From positions 1 to 37,668 of IMG/VR virus record IMGVR_UViG_3300020419_000043: a DNA stretch of 37,668 nucleotides; one strand, given 5' to 3'. The position numbers were made by a program, and so were the translations under genes. This DNA comes from a virus. Shown here in pieces: positions 16,744 to 24,352 of the stretch. Below the pieces are notes generated by a model. That model did no database searches and was not told the origin of the DNA. It worked only from the letters and a program-made list of their open reading frames with translations. Every line of letters begins with the position of its first letter. The first letter of the stretch is position 1.

Positions 16744-16782
16744 TAAAAAAATAGGAGGTTAGTAGTATTACCACTAGCCCCC
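16744..16782 (-). terminator. Intrinsic terminator between capsid and tail genes
   Basis: On the minus strand GGGGGCTAGTGG (16782-16771) pairs with CTACTAACCTCC (16765-16754) across a 5-nt loop: 12 positions with one C-A mismatch and two G-U pairs. TATTTTTTTA follows at 16753-16744. The U-run ends only a few bases before the Shine-Dalgarno of the adaptor gene, so read-through is needed to reach the tail genes unless there is an unseen promoter. Confidence 0.8.
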
Positions 16783-16807
16783 TTGTAAATAAAAAAGAAG
16801 ACTAAGC

Positions 16808-17101
16808 CTATTTATTAGCTGCTTCAAGTTGTTTGATAAGAGTATCTTTTGTTTGTCTTCTATCAAGTTCAATACCGATAGATCGACCATAAACTTCAAG
16901 TTCTGCTTTAGTCATCAATTCTAAATTAGTAGTTTTTACTTCAGTTTCCACAGGTGTAGTAGACGCTACAGGTGTCTGAGGTTCTTGACCACTAACTAAT
17001 TCAAGATGCTTGCAAAAATCTCCGTTATACTCAAATTCTTCGTCAACTTCTCTCATGGATTGGTCAACGAAACACTTGATTTTAGCTTTGTAAATAGGCA
17101 T
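16808..17101 (-). CDS. Small capsid-module protein with C-terminal SAP/HeH-like motif (97 aa)
   Basis: A 97-aa protein with an N-terminal half of beta-type sequence (MPIYKAKIKCFVDQSM), a Thr/Pro/Val linker (about 42-57) and a C-terminal helix-extension-helix-like segment (MTKAELEVYGRSIGIELDRR...LIKQLEAANK). The last part resembles SAP/HeH/LEM-like motifs (T-K-x-E-L...G-I-E-L-x-R-x-x-T-K-D-x-L-I-x-x-L) often found in small phage head proteins. It lies 16 nt after the capsid-cement gene and before the terminator. Role unknown; head completion or DNA/nucleoprotein contact is possible. Confidence 0.6.
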   Translation of the reverse strand: MPIYKAKIKCFVDQSMREVDEEFEYNGDFCKHLELVSGQEPQTPVASTTPVETEVKTTNLELMTKAELEVYGRSIGIELDRRQTKDTLIKQLEAANK

Positions 17102-17116
17102 AAGTCATTCTTAATT

Positions 17117-17548
17117 TTAAGCTACGGTAAAGCCAGAAGCATAGTACTTCTGTCCGTCACCAATTGTTTCTACTATATCAGCAGTAACTTTACCTGCGTT
17201 AAAAGTACCTGCAATTGTGTACCTAGCACCAAGATATCTTTGGCCTTTACCGGCAATATCTGGATTTAAAGTAACAACAATATTCTTACCTAATGTAAGT
17301 GATGCTGTGACAATTGCTGCACTACTGCCAATAACAGTAGGTGTACCTAAGTTAGCACTTGCACTAGTAATAACTTCAAACGTAACGCTTGTACCATTAG
17401 CTAATGCTTCTGTTACTGCAAAGTTCATGTACAAAGTTGTACCTTCACCCATGTCTCTAGCAACACTTAAATCAACAGTGTTTGTAGAAACAGCAGTTGT
17501 AGTAAGTGCTTGATCTTCGCTCACTCTGAGCAGTGAATCTGTAATCAT
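17117..17548 (-). CDS. Capsid cement/decoration protein, Bbp16-like
   Basis: A 143-aa beta-rich protein starting MITDSLLRVSEDQALTTTAV, then VDLSVARDMGEGTTLYMNFAV and ending with repeated beta-type blocks rich in Thr, Val and Gly. This matches my memory of the Bbp16 family of capsid cement proteins from BPP-1-like podoviruses (N-term I-D-S-L-L-x-V-S, then a ARD-x-G-x-G block). It lies directly downstream of the major capsid gene, the usual place for cement proteins. GGAG lies about 12 nt before the ATG. Outer-surface trimer or dimer stabilising the shell is the family role; stoichiometry cannot be seen. Confidence 0.75.
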   Translation of the reverse strand: MITDSLLRVSEDQALTTTAVSTNTVDLSVARDMGEGTTLYMNFAVTEALANGTSVTFEVITSASANLGTPTVIGSSAAIVTASLTLGKNIVVTLNPDIAGKGQRYLGARYTIAGTFNAGKVTADIVETIGDGQKYYASGFTVA

Positions 17549-17592
17549 TTTGTAAAAATCTCCAAAAAATAAAAGAATAATCTAAGTAACTA

Positions 17593-18612
17593 TTAAGTCA
17601 CACGAGCTTCAGCATTGATTAAAGCATCTACCTGTCTAATTGGAGTACCTAAGAATGATAAGTAGCTTTTTGCTTGTCCAAATTGAGATAAACCTTCTTG
17701 TATATTTAATACGTTTTGTGATTTATCTAAAGCTGCAATAGACAATCCAGAATGAACTGTTCTGTTCATATAGAAAGCTGATCTACCCATACCCATATTA
17801 GGTATTCTGTAAGTTGCTCTTGCCATTAATTTAACAAGTGCAGTTGCAGCAGTAGTAGCTTGAGTACCAGTAACTCCAACTAAATCAGAAATGTCAATAT
17901 TGCAAATACGAACAACGTATCTCCAATCTTTAACAACTAAACCGTTTTTCCATTGGTAACGTGTAGCAAAAGCTTGTAACCTTGTACCGTCACTGTTGTA
18001 AACAGTTTGCTCACCAAGATCTTCATGCATTAAACCTGCTTTAGATCCTTTAGGAAAAGGACAATAAACAGTTTGATCACCCCAACATACTAAATAAACA
18101 GAAGCATTATCAGAACCTGATCCACCTGCATCAAGAATGTTTACAGCATTATCTGCGGAAAGATCACCATATCTTGGTGCTAAACCTAAAAACTTTTTAG
18201 GATCTGTTCCGGGATTACCGTAAAACATTGTTTCAGCTTGAGTCTGATTCATTGCTTCCAAGAAAGCAGTGTCTTCAGATAGACGGAATTGTGCAGTGTT
18301 ACCATTTAACATTGCCAAGTCTTTATCAACTTCAGAACGTGCTTCAAGAATTGCACAAGCTTCATCAACTTGAGCAGTTGTTGATTTGCTTCCCGGAATA
18401 CCTTGGTTTAAGGCACGGAAATAAACTGAAGGTAATCCAGTTCTAATAATTACACGTTCACCAGTAGGTAAATTACCTTCTTTAAAAACGCAGTCATCTA
18501 GTATTTCGTTGGTTTGAGATAACAATTCTGCAACGATTGGAACTCTACCGTCTGGGTCAGATCTTTTTGCCCAATCCGCTAGTGTCAAATTTGAGGTTGA
18601 GAGAGTAGCCAT
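17593..18612 (-). CDS. Major capsid protein, Bbp17/GP7-like
   Basis: A 339-aa protein beginning MATLSTSNLTLADWAKRSDP with EILDDCVFKEGNLPTGERV, and containing PGSKSTTAQVDEACAILEAR and ETMFYGNPGTDPKKFLGLAPRY. These blocks are typical of the podovirus major capsid family of the BPP-1 type (HK97 fold). It lies between scaffold and cement genes. AAGGAG is 8 nt upstream of the ATG. Base composition is clearly less AT-rich than in the neighbouring genes, as expected for a highly expressed structural gene. No prohead protease is seen nearby. Confidence 0.9.
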   Translation of the reverse strand: MATLSTSNLTLADWAKRSDPDGRVPIVAELLSQTNEILDDCVFKEGNLPTGERVIIRTGLPSVYFRALNQGIPGSKSTTAQVDEACAILEARSEVDKDLAMLNGNTAQFRLSEDTAFLEAMNQTQAETMFYGNPGTDPKKFLGLAPRYGDLSADNAVNILDAGGSGSDNASVYLVCWGDQTVYCPFPKGSKAGLMHEDLGEQTVYNSDGTRLQAFATRYQWKNGLVVKDWRYVVRICNIDISDLVGVTGTQATTAATALVKLMARATYRIPNMGMGRSAFYMNRTVHSGLSIAALDKSQNVLNIQEGLSQFGQAKSYLSFLGTPIRQVDALINAEARVT

Positions 18613-18623
18613 TTAATAACTCC

Positions 18624-19295
18624 TTACTTGTTTTGCTGATTTGAATATAGTGCGTTTGCTATGCCGTTAAAATCTTTTGGAACATTGGATTTACCAACAG
18701 CACCTTCAGAATTACCAACATAACTGTCTTCACTAATTGCCTTACCTGCTCGGTACATAAACCGAATTACTTCGGGATGATTACCCAAGCCTGTTTCTTG
18801 TAGCAGCGACTTTAAAGCATCAGTACCAAAAGTATCGAGTGATGCCTTTGCAACATCTAAATTGTCAGTTAAACTTTCGCCACCAAATTCTTGATCTGAT
18901 TTTGATTGGTTTGCCCATTCAACTTTTGTTTGCTCAATAACTTTGGCTTGTTTTGCCTGTATTACAGGTGCAACTTTATCTAATACTTTTTGTGCAGCTT
19001 CTTGTGGCAGGTTTAGTTCTTTAGCGACATCACCGAATGCGGTTAAGACTTCGGGGTCGAGCTCATCTGGTGCGTCAGCCACCTTATTATTGAACTCGTA
19101 TTTATCAGGTGCACCTTCTGGTGTTTCTGATTCGCTAGTTTCACTTTCAACAGTGGTTTCATCCGAAACTTGTTGTTCCTGTACACCTTCAGCTTGCTGC
19201 TCGGTGTCAGTAGTTGCTTCAGTTGATGCGTCTACTGGCTGTTGAGTGTCGCCTTCATTGGTTTGGTTGGCTTCCGTCATCAGCGTTTCTGACAT
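18624..19295 (-). CDS. Scaffolding protein
   Basis: A 223-aa, strongly acidic, low-complexity N-terminal half (Glu/Thr/Gln-rich: TEQQAEGVQEQQVSDETTVE) is followed by a helical part with PDELDPEVLTAFGDVAKELN, QEAAQKVLDKVAPVIQAKQA and a Trp/Asn core (EWANQSKSDQEFGG). This is the usual signature of phage scaffold proteins just upstream of the major capsid gene. AAGGAG lies 8 nt before ATG. The gene starts inside the 3' end of the Bbp19-like gene (41-bp overlap), implying coupled translation. Confidence 0.85.
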   Translation of the reverse strand: MSETLMTEANQTNEGDTQQPVDASTEATTDTEQQAEGVQEQQVSDETTVESETSESETPEGAPDKYEFNNKVADAPDELDPEVLTAFGDVAKELNLPQEAAQKVLDKVAPVIQAKQAKVIEQTKVEWANQSKSDQEFGGESLTDNLDVAKASLDTFGTDALKSLLQETGLGNHPEVIRFMYRAGKAISEDSYVGNSEGAVGKSNVPKDFNGIANALYSNQQNK

Positions 19296-19599
19296 TTTTT
19301 TGCTCCTTAATCATTGTCGGATACAGTTCGGGGCAGAGAGTGTGAACCAAGTTAAGGATTTGCAAACCATAGTTTCTGTTACCTTCGCTAAATGACATTG
19401 CCATTGCGTTAGTGTTAAACGATGATCGAAAAACACCTGCTTGCTCCAGAAGTCTCCAGACTAATCTGCGACCCCTCTTGCTGCTCATGAGCCATTTGAT
19501 ATCCGATTCCTCGTTTTGTCGGTCAATTTTTTCTTCAGACTTTTTATTGTCTTTTGATTTTTGTTGACTTTTAAGATCGAGGGGATTGTATTCGCTCAT
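19255..19599 (-). CDS. Bbp19-like small head protein
   Basis: A 114-aa protein with a charged N-terminal third and the block DIKWLMSSKRGRRLVWRLLE, then AGVFRSSFNTNAMAMSFSEG and NRNYGLQI. These match what I know of the Bbp19 family, a conserved protein between portal and scaffold in BPP-1-like phages; its exact function is not known. Late-promoter-like site L3 lies just upstream, and its -10 ends only five bases before the ATG, with no Shine-Dalgarno, so the transcript may be leaderless. Confidence 0.75.
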   Translation of the reverse strand: MSEYNPLDLKSQQKSKDNKKSEEKIDRQNEESDIKWLMSSKRGRRLVWRLLEQAGVFRSSFNTNAMAMSFSEGNRNYGLQILNLVHTLCPELYPTMIKEQKNVRNADDGSQPNQ

Positions 19600-19604
19600 G
19601 TTCT

Positions 19605-19639
19605 AATATATCTAGTTACTACTGTGTTACGGTCACACC
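19605..19639 (-). promoter_or_regulatory. Late-promoter-like site L3, upstream of the capsid module
   Basis: Minus strand GGTGTGACCGTAA (19639-19627) is followed, 21 nt after TGTGAC, by TATATT (19610-19605), a 5/6 match to the -10 consensus. The ATG of the Bbp19-like gene is five bases further on. The motif abuts the stop codon of the upstream 51-aa gene (19639-19641). Confidence 0.65.
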
Positions 19640-19794
19640 TATTTTTGTTTTGGGTACAATTTTTTTGCAGTTTTTGCTGCATCTTTAAAATCTTGAGGTG
19701 TAGGTCTACCCTTTTCACCCTTTTTTTTCATACGTTCTTTAGAACCACCTTTAATTCTTTTACGTTTTGCGTGGATGTTTTCGTATAAACTCAT
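19639..19794 (-). CDS. Small very basic phage protein (51 aa)
   Basis: The reading frame gives MSLYENIHAKRKRIKGGSKE, then RMKKKGEKGRPTPQDFKDAA and KTAKKLYPKQK: 51 residues with about 18 Lys/Arg. Short proteins with this layout (S-x-Y-x-N-I-H-x-K-R-x-R-I...G-S-x-E-x-M-x-K...G-x-P-T...F-x-x-A-A-x-T-A) recur in marine phages next to portal genes as far as I remember; function unknown, nucleic-acid binding likely. Its ATG overlaps the stop of the 58-aa gene (ATGA), and late site L3 follows its stop. Confidence 0.75.
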   Translation of the reverse strand: MSLYENIHAKRKRIKGGSKERMKKKGEKGRPTPQDFKDAAKTAKKLYPKQK

Positions 19795-19967
19795 TTGTTG
19801 CCACCGCCATACAAAATTCTTGTAATCCTATCAATAGCACTTTCCCCTTTGTCTTTTTTCTTTTTATTTTTATCTTTATTGTGTTTTTCTATCATTTGTT
19901 TATATCTCATTCTGTAATCTGCTGGCATATCGCCATAATTAAAATTTCCCGGTGTTTTGTTGTCCAT
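19791..19967 (-). CDS. Small basic protein of unknown function (58 aa)
   Basis: Starts MDNKTPGNFNYGDMPADYRM and ends RITRILYGGGNK with a Lys-rich middle (KHNKDKNKKKKDKGE). It begins 2 nt after the portal stop and overlaps the next gene by ATGA, so portal, this gene and the 51-aa gene are translationally coupled. A GGAGGTTTAATT sequence before the ATG supplies the Shine-Dalgarno. No family recognised; the position suggests a packaging or assembly accessory. Confidence 0.65.
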   Translation of the reverse strand: MDNKTPGNFNYGDMPADYRMRYKQMIEKHNKDKNKKKKDKGESAIDRITRILYGGGNK

Positions 19968-19969
19968 AA

Positions 19970-21643
19970 TTAAACCTCCAAAGGTGATGGTGAATTGTAA
20001 CCACTAAACTGATTCATAAGATCCATTGCATTACCTGCATCAACCTTACCAAGTTTAGCCATATTGTCAGCAGCTTGCTGTTGCTGTTCAGCCTGTGCTG
20101 CTGCCTGTTGTTGTTGTGCTCTTGCTTGACGGACTTTAGCTACTTGTGGGCCGGGAACTATTAACGATGGGTCAACCCCTAACATATCTGCGTAGTTATC
20201 TGCCCATGAGTCAGAATCAAATTTATCTAATACATCAGGTTTCATTTGGGCAACCATACCCATGCTATTTACATATCTATCTACGCTGTTAGTTCCTATC
20301 GCACGTTGTGCTTGTGCCAACATAGATACAAATTCTACGTTTAATTCCATGCCTTGTAACTCTGGTGGGGCAGGTGGTACTAAATTATTTTCCAGCATTC
20401 TGTTAAACGTGATATCAATTAACGGATCTAACAATTCATTATGTAATCTTTCCAATACTGGCCCTAACATCAGCAGTTTTTCTTCGTGACGTTCTGCTAC
20501 TTCTGTTGCAGTCATCCTAGTATCGGTAGCATTTGCCAACATTAAAAACAAATCAGCATAAAAACTACCATTAATACGCTGCCTTACGTCCTGTATATCA
20601 GCTAATAAATGATTTAAATTAAGGTTTACGTTAAATGCTGTCTCAATTTTGCCCTGTTGACCATCAATAAAGGTAACACCACCCGGAAGACTGTCTACAT
20701 CACGGTTTTTTAGGTAGCTAGGTACTTGTAATGGTGGCTTTGTTTGGTAATCAATGCCTTGTGCCTTGCGTAATTGTTCATGTTGTAACTGTTTTACGTC
20801 ACCTAATGCTTCCATTCCCGGTGAATTACCATAAATATCACCACCTGCAACACCCCATCTTGGCACAACTGCCGGAAATTCTTTGTATCCACTTTCTCGT
20901 AGCACTTGTTCTCCGTCACCGCCTTGCTCAAAGTAACAAGATTTAAATGCCATGTTGGTATTATCTTTCTTTTTAAAATCACGTTCTCTATCATCCCTTG
21001 GTTCTATAGCATGAATAATGGTTACATAGCTATCTAGGTTACCCCTGTCGAACAAATTCTTAACGGACGTTGAACATTTGTTATATCCAAACTCTCTTAC
21101 AATTTCTCCTACCGTTTTTTGAAACTCTCTATACAAAGTGTTTACTCTGCCCTGATAATCCGTAGCAATTGCATATTCTCCTACTGTTACTGGGTAATGA
21201 TGGATAGCAGTCTTAGGATCAGGCAATATAATTGACCCTGCTGTTCCAAATGCTCCCAATTCTTCATACATCCCATGTAATGTTCGATATGTATTGGATT
21301 TTGTAAACACCAATTGCATACGTTCTGTAACGTCATTAAGCCATAATTTGACAGGTGCATATCTATTAAGATCAGGATCAACCGTTCCAAGTCTGAACCA
21401 AGGTCTTGCAGGGGATGTAGCACCAGCCATCATTCCAGCACCCAGTGTTCTTAATGCTCTTGTACCAGTGTTGTCATATATAGAGTTATGTCTTCTATGA
21501 CCTTTGTTTCTGTCCTGTACAAAATATCGTCCGTTTCTTGGCAATAAATATGTAGTGACTTCTTGCCAATGTGACCACCAAGTAGCCCTTTCTGATCTAA
21601 GGTGACCCCACCTTGTCAGTAGTTTATTTCTCTTGGTTTTCAT
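19970..21643 (-). CDS. Portal (head-to-tail connecting) protein
   Basis: A 557-aa protein with N-terminal blocks LLTRWGHLRSERATWWSHWQ and VTTYLLPRNGRYFVQDRNKG, then NTGTRALRTLGAGMMAGATS, characteristic of podovirus head-tail connecting (portal) proteins. Later PRWGVAGGDIYGNSPGMEAL and DTRMTATEVAERHEE are also family signatures. The C-terminus has a Gln/Ala-rich helix (RQARAQQQQAAAQAEQQQQ) as in barrel/crown regions. It forms the dodecameric DNA gate at one capsid vertex and docks terminase. Length is typical. Start has only a weak Shine-Dalgarno; the upstream gene ends 4 nt before. Confidence 0.92.
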   Translation of the reverse strand: MKTKRNKLLTRWGHLRSERATWWSHWQEVTTYLLPRNGRYFVQDRNKGHRRHNSIYDNTGTRALRTLGAGMMAGATSPARPWFRLGTVDPDLNRYAPVKLWLNDVTERMQLVFTKSNTYRTLHGMYEELGAFGTAGSIILPDPKTAIHHYPVTVGEYAIATDYQGRVNTLYREFQKTVGEIVREFGYNKCSTSVKNLFDRGNLDSYVTIIHAIEPRDDRERDFKKKDNTNMAFKSCYFEQGGDGEQVLRESGYKEFPAVVPRWGVAGGDIYGNSPGMEALGDVKQLQHEQLRKAQGIDYQTKPPLQVPSYLKNRDVDSLPGGVTFIDGQQGKIETAFNVNLNLNHLLADIQDVRQRINGSFYADLFLMLANATDTRMTATEVAERHEEKLLMLGPVLERLHNELLDPLIDITFNRMLENNLVPPAPPELQGMELNVEFVSMLAQAQRAIGTNSVDRYVNSMGMVAQMKPDVLDKFDSDSWADNYADMLGVDPSLIVPGPQVAKVRQARAQQQQAAAQAEQQQQAADNMAKLGKVDAGNAMDLMNQFSGYNSPSPLEV

Positions 21644-21646
21644 TGA

Positions 21647-21970
21647 TTAACCGCCTAATAATGTGTTTTGACTGAGGTTTAATTCACTAGGATCTACTCC
21701 CATACTGCCAGTTAATAATGTTCCTGATGCTCCTTGTTGTGCTGATAGTTCACTAGCATCCAATGCACTGGTAACGTCTACATCTTGTCGGTTAGCCCTG
21801 TTATATTCTTGCTCACTTCTTTGTTGTTCTGCTGTAGCACGTTGTTCTGCACGTTCATTAGCTTGACGCTGATCTGCTAATGCTTGTTCTTGCACCTTTC
21901 TTTGGTTGTTAGCTGAACTAACTGCTACAACTGTAGATCCTACCGCTGCAATTGCTGCTACAACTCCCAT
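21647..21970 (-). CDS. Small Ala/Gln-rich protein with N-terminal hydrophobic helix (107 aa)
   Basis: I place the start at ATG 21970, where AAGGAG lies 7-8 nt upstream; the frame could extend to 22006 but that overlaps the acetyltransferase. The protein begins MGVVAAIAAVGSTVVAVSSA, a membrane-type helix, followed by a long charged helix (NQRKVQEQALADQRQANERA, then EQRATAEQQRSEQEY) and a Gly/Ser/Leu C-terminus. It resembles small structural or internal proteins often found between terminase and portal in podoviruses. Function unknown. Confidence 0.65.
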   Translation of the reverse strand: MGVVAAIAAVGSTVVAVSSANNQRKVQEQALADQRQANERAEQRATAEQQRSEQEYNRANRQDVDVTSALDASELSAQQGASGTLLTGSMGVDPSELNLSQNTLLGG

Positions 21971-21971
21971 T

Positions 21972-22421
21972 TCATAACTCCTTGGAATAAATAATGTCTT
22001 GTACACCGTATTTGATTCTTGGCAACAAGGCTGACAAAGTGGTGTTTTCTTTGCAATGCCATAGCATTAATTTGCATCCAAGTGATGTTGCATGATTTTC
22101 AGTCTCTCTAATCAATCGTAAACCAATTCGTCCTCCCCTATGTTCTTTGCTGATAAACAACAAATCATTTTGGGCTATACGAAGATCGGCATAATGCAAA
22201 TGATTAGTGACGAAATTAACAGAGTAACCAATTAATACATCATCTTGCCTAGCTGAAAGAATAAAGATTTGATGGGCATCTTCCATTTTGCGATACGTCA
22301 TCTCGTCTGGCTTAAGCTTCATTACTTCTTTGTTTCGAGCAATTTCCGTGTAATGCTCTTCAAACAAGATTGTTGCTTCAGCTAACATCTCATCAACTGT
22401 GGCGAGTTTGATGTCAATCAT
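21972..22421 (-). CDS. GNAT-family N-acetyltransferase
   Basis: A 149-aa protein with the GNAT core: an N-terminal helix-rich part, QIFILSARQDDVLIGYSVNF (beta strands 2-4), NDLLFISKEHRGGRIGLRLI with the acetyl-CoA-binding RGGRIG loop (Q/R-x-x-G-x-G/A type), then GCKLMLWHCKEN. GNAT genes occur between terminase and portal in several podoviruses; the substrate is unknown (a host or virion protein, or a small molecule). GGAG is 8 nt before the ATG, and late site L4 lies 40-55 nt upstream inside the previous gene. Overlaps the oxygenase gene by 8 nt. Confidence 0.85.
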   Translation of the reverse strand: MIDIKLATVDEMLAEATILFEEHYTEIARNKEVMKLKPDEMTYRKMEDAHQIFILSARQDDVLIGYSVNFVTNHLHYADLRIAQNDLLFISKEHRGGRIGLRLIRETENHATSLGCKLMLWHCKENTTLSALLPRIKYGVQDIIYSKEL

Positions 22422-23046
22422 TGACTACTCCACATTCATCAAATGTAATGGCACTATCGCCAGTTACGGTCACACCATTCATAGAAAAATACTCGGTTAT
22501 ACAATCAAATATTATATGCACCCTGTCAGTCATGCCAACATTGTCCGCTGTATGTACTTTTTTATGGTTAAACCACCAGACTTCTCCTACTTCAAACTTC
22601 TGCTTCTGATCTCCGCAAGTTTGGCTACACCATTGGTTACTTTGCAACACAATATGAAACCTTGAGTAGTGATCTGCATACAATCCTTGGTCGTTATGTT
22701 TGGTTACATGACCGCTAGGTTTGAGATTAACGACAAGTACCCTACCCATTTCCTTAACTGCTAGTTTCTCCAGTATTGGTCGCATTAATGGTACTAATGC
22801 ATCCTTTAAATACTCCATGCATGGGTAGTCATATGATCCTAAATCGTGCATGACGTAATACAAACTCATCTTCAATGGCCCTCTGACGTATATACATTCC
22901 GTATCTTTATGTGGTGAGTTACTACTCTTTTGCCTTGCTGTTATTTCTGTCCATAACTTAGGCTTATCCTCCAATAATTTAAGCAGTGGTTTTACATCTA
23001 AACCTTCTGCTACACGGACAAAGTTACATTCTGGTGTATGGGTCAT
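22414..23046 (-). CDS. 2OG-Fe(II) oxygenase, aspartyl/asparaginyl beta-hydroxylase-like
   Basis: I start it at ATG 23046 (AAGG just upstream), giving 210 aa; the frame is open to 23124 but that part overlaps terminase. Metal ligands H117-x-D119 (KHNDQG) and H165 (VHTADN) and the 2-oxoglutarate-binding R175 (DRVHIIFD) are in place, with SRFHIVL and GEVWWFNH between, matching the beta-hydroxylase fold. Related oxygenases are common in marine phages; substrates are mostly unproven. Located between terminase and the GNAT gene, it could modify a host protein or a virion component. Late site L4 lies within its 3' coding part. Confidence 0.82.
   Translation of the reverse strand: MTHTPECNFVRVAEGLDVKPLLKLLEDKPKLWTEITARQKSSNSPHKDTECIYVRGPLKMSLYYVMHDLGSYDYPCMEYLKDALVPLMRPILEKLAVKEMGRVLVVNLKPSGHVTKHNDQGLYADHYSRFHIVLQSNQWCSQTCGDQKQKFEVGEVWWFNHKKVHTADNVGMTDRVHIIFDCITEYFSMNGVTVTGDSAITFDECGVVND
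22442..22476 (-). promoter_or_regulatory. Late-promoter-like site L4, inside the oxygenase gene
   Basis: Minus strand GGTGTGACCGTAA (22476-22464) codes for part of the oxygenase C-terminus (GVTV). 21 nt after TGTGAC is TACATT (22447-22442), a 4/6 -10 match. The GNAT start codon (22421) follows about 20 nt later with GGAG between. That the motif is kept within coding sequence argues for a selected regulatory site. Confidence 0.6.
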
Positions 23047-24352
23047 ATTCTGCCTTCTGTGTGGTTTCTTTACGTCTTTTGATGTATATATCCTCTGGTT
23101 GTTTTTTGGATACTGGGAGGGCAAAGGTTAGTGCTAGTGCATCAGCTAAATCTGGTGACCCTGCTCCCTGCAATCTCTTCTTTATCTGATCCTTAGATTC
23201 CAATACTTTCCTACCCACATTGTCGTACCAATATATCGGTGTTGCTAACTCTTGTTTCAGTGCGGTGTCATTTGGTATTGCACCTCCTTCTTCTATCCAT
23301 TCTTTCATTAACCACCACATCTCAGTCCTACGGTTGATGTACTGTTCTGGTTTGGTTGCCTTACCTCCAAATGGTATTTCTATAACGTCATATGCTAACT
23401 GCCTTAGTCTGTCGATTACACCACTACCTGCACCTGCATCACAGAACACTGCATCTGGATTATGTTCCTCTATCAGGTTGGCTATCCTTGCAGCTAAATC
23501 CATGTTGTCTAGACCTCGATAGACAATAGGCTTAAATCCCTGCCTACCTTGCCTACGGAATACTACAGATCTGTCATCCCCAAACCTTGCTGGGTCGATA
23601 CCAAACACTAGTGGAGAGAATCCTACATCTGCCTTCTGGTATACACGTTGTGCTGCTACTTCGGTATCTGCCAATGCAATAAGTTGGTCATCACCTGCTG
23701 CACTGAAGTCGCATAAATACTCCCTTGCAAATGATGTCTCACTCATGTCTCGTTTAAGACGTGTTACCTCATCAGGATGAATACTTTCTGTGTCGTATAC
23801 CGTGTACCTTGCTGCTGACCAATCCTTGGGTTCTTCTAATGCCTTGTAATACAGTTCTGAAAATAAGTTAATGCCACTAGGGGTTGAGATAAAAATAGCC
23901 CATCCTAGACGGTCACTAAGGGCTGGTTGACATACATCAATCCAGAGTTCTTTTTTTATCTGACTAACCTCATCTAATACAAGACCATCAAGTCGAACTC
24001 CCCTTAACGCATCATATCGGTCACCTCCAAATAAACGAATGATTGCACCATTGTGCAGAAATTTAACGCTTAGTTCTGATTGGTTTATTTCTATGGCATT
24101 TGCTCTACGCAATGGTTCAAGCTTTTCAAGCAATCTTAGCCAAGCTATGCTTTTCGATTGACTCAGGTAAGGCGAAACGTAGCAAAACAAACCTAAATCT
24201 TTATCAAATTTAATTGCTTTATCAATCAATTCCAAAAGACAGAGTTCAGTCTTACCACTTCGTCTATGGAGTGCCAGAACTTTGAATCTTGCTTGTGTTA
24301 AATGAGCTTGACGCTGCCATGCCCTCGGAACATACTTTAAATCTATGTTCAT
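23024..24352 (-). CDS. Terminase large subunit
   Basis: A 442-aa packaging motor. The ATPase domain has a Walker A-type loop HRRSGKTE (29-36), Walker B LDGLVLDE (121-128) and coupling motif ISTPSG (155-160). The nuclease domain has VFGIDPARFGDDRS (D253), AVFCDAGAGSG and the late PDLADALAL motif, three acidic sites of an RNase H-like nuclease. It cuts concatemers and pumps DNA through the portal. Length is typical. It overlaps the small subunit by 4 nt (ATGA) and the oxygenase by about 20 nt. The clean Walker and nuclease motifs make this secure; subtype (headful or cohesive) cannot be read from sequence alone. Confidence 0.95.
   Translation of the reverse strand: MNIDLKYVPRAWQRQAHLTQARFKVLALHRRSGKTELCLLELIDKAIKFDKDLGLFCYVSPYLSQSKSIAWLRLLEKLEPLRRANAIEINQSELSVKFLHNGAIIRLFGGDRYDALRGVRLDGLVLDEVSQIKKELWIDVCQPALSDRLGWAIFISTPSGINLFSELYYKALEEPKDWSAARYTVYDTESIHPDEVTRLKRDMSETSFAREYLCDFSAAGDDQLIALADTEVAAQRVYQKADVGFSPLVFGIDPARFGDDRSVVFRRQGRQGFKPIVYRGLDNMDLAARIANLIEEHNPDAVFCDAGAGSGVIDRLRQLAYDVIEIPFGGKATKPEQYINRRTEMWWLMKEWIEEGGAIPNDTALKQELATPIYWYDNVGRKVLESKDQIKKRLQGAGSPDLADALALTFALPVSKKQPEDIYIKRRKETTQKAEYDPYTRM

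Noticed and set aside
20803-20994. 63-aa and 78-aa minus-strand ORFs inside the portal gene (20803-20994, 21187-21423)
   Set aside because: Same-strand out-of-frame ORFs without ribosome-binding sites and with atypical composition, unlike the 6319-6693 case.
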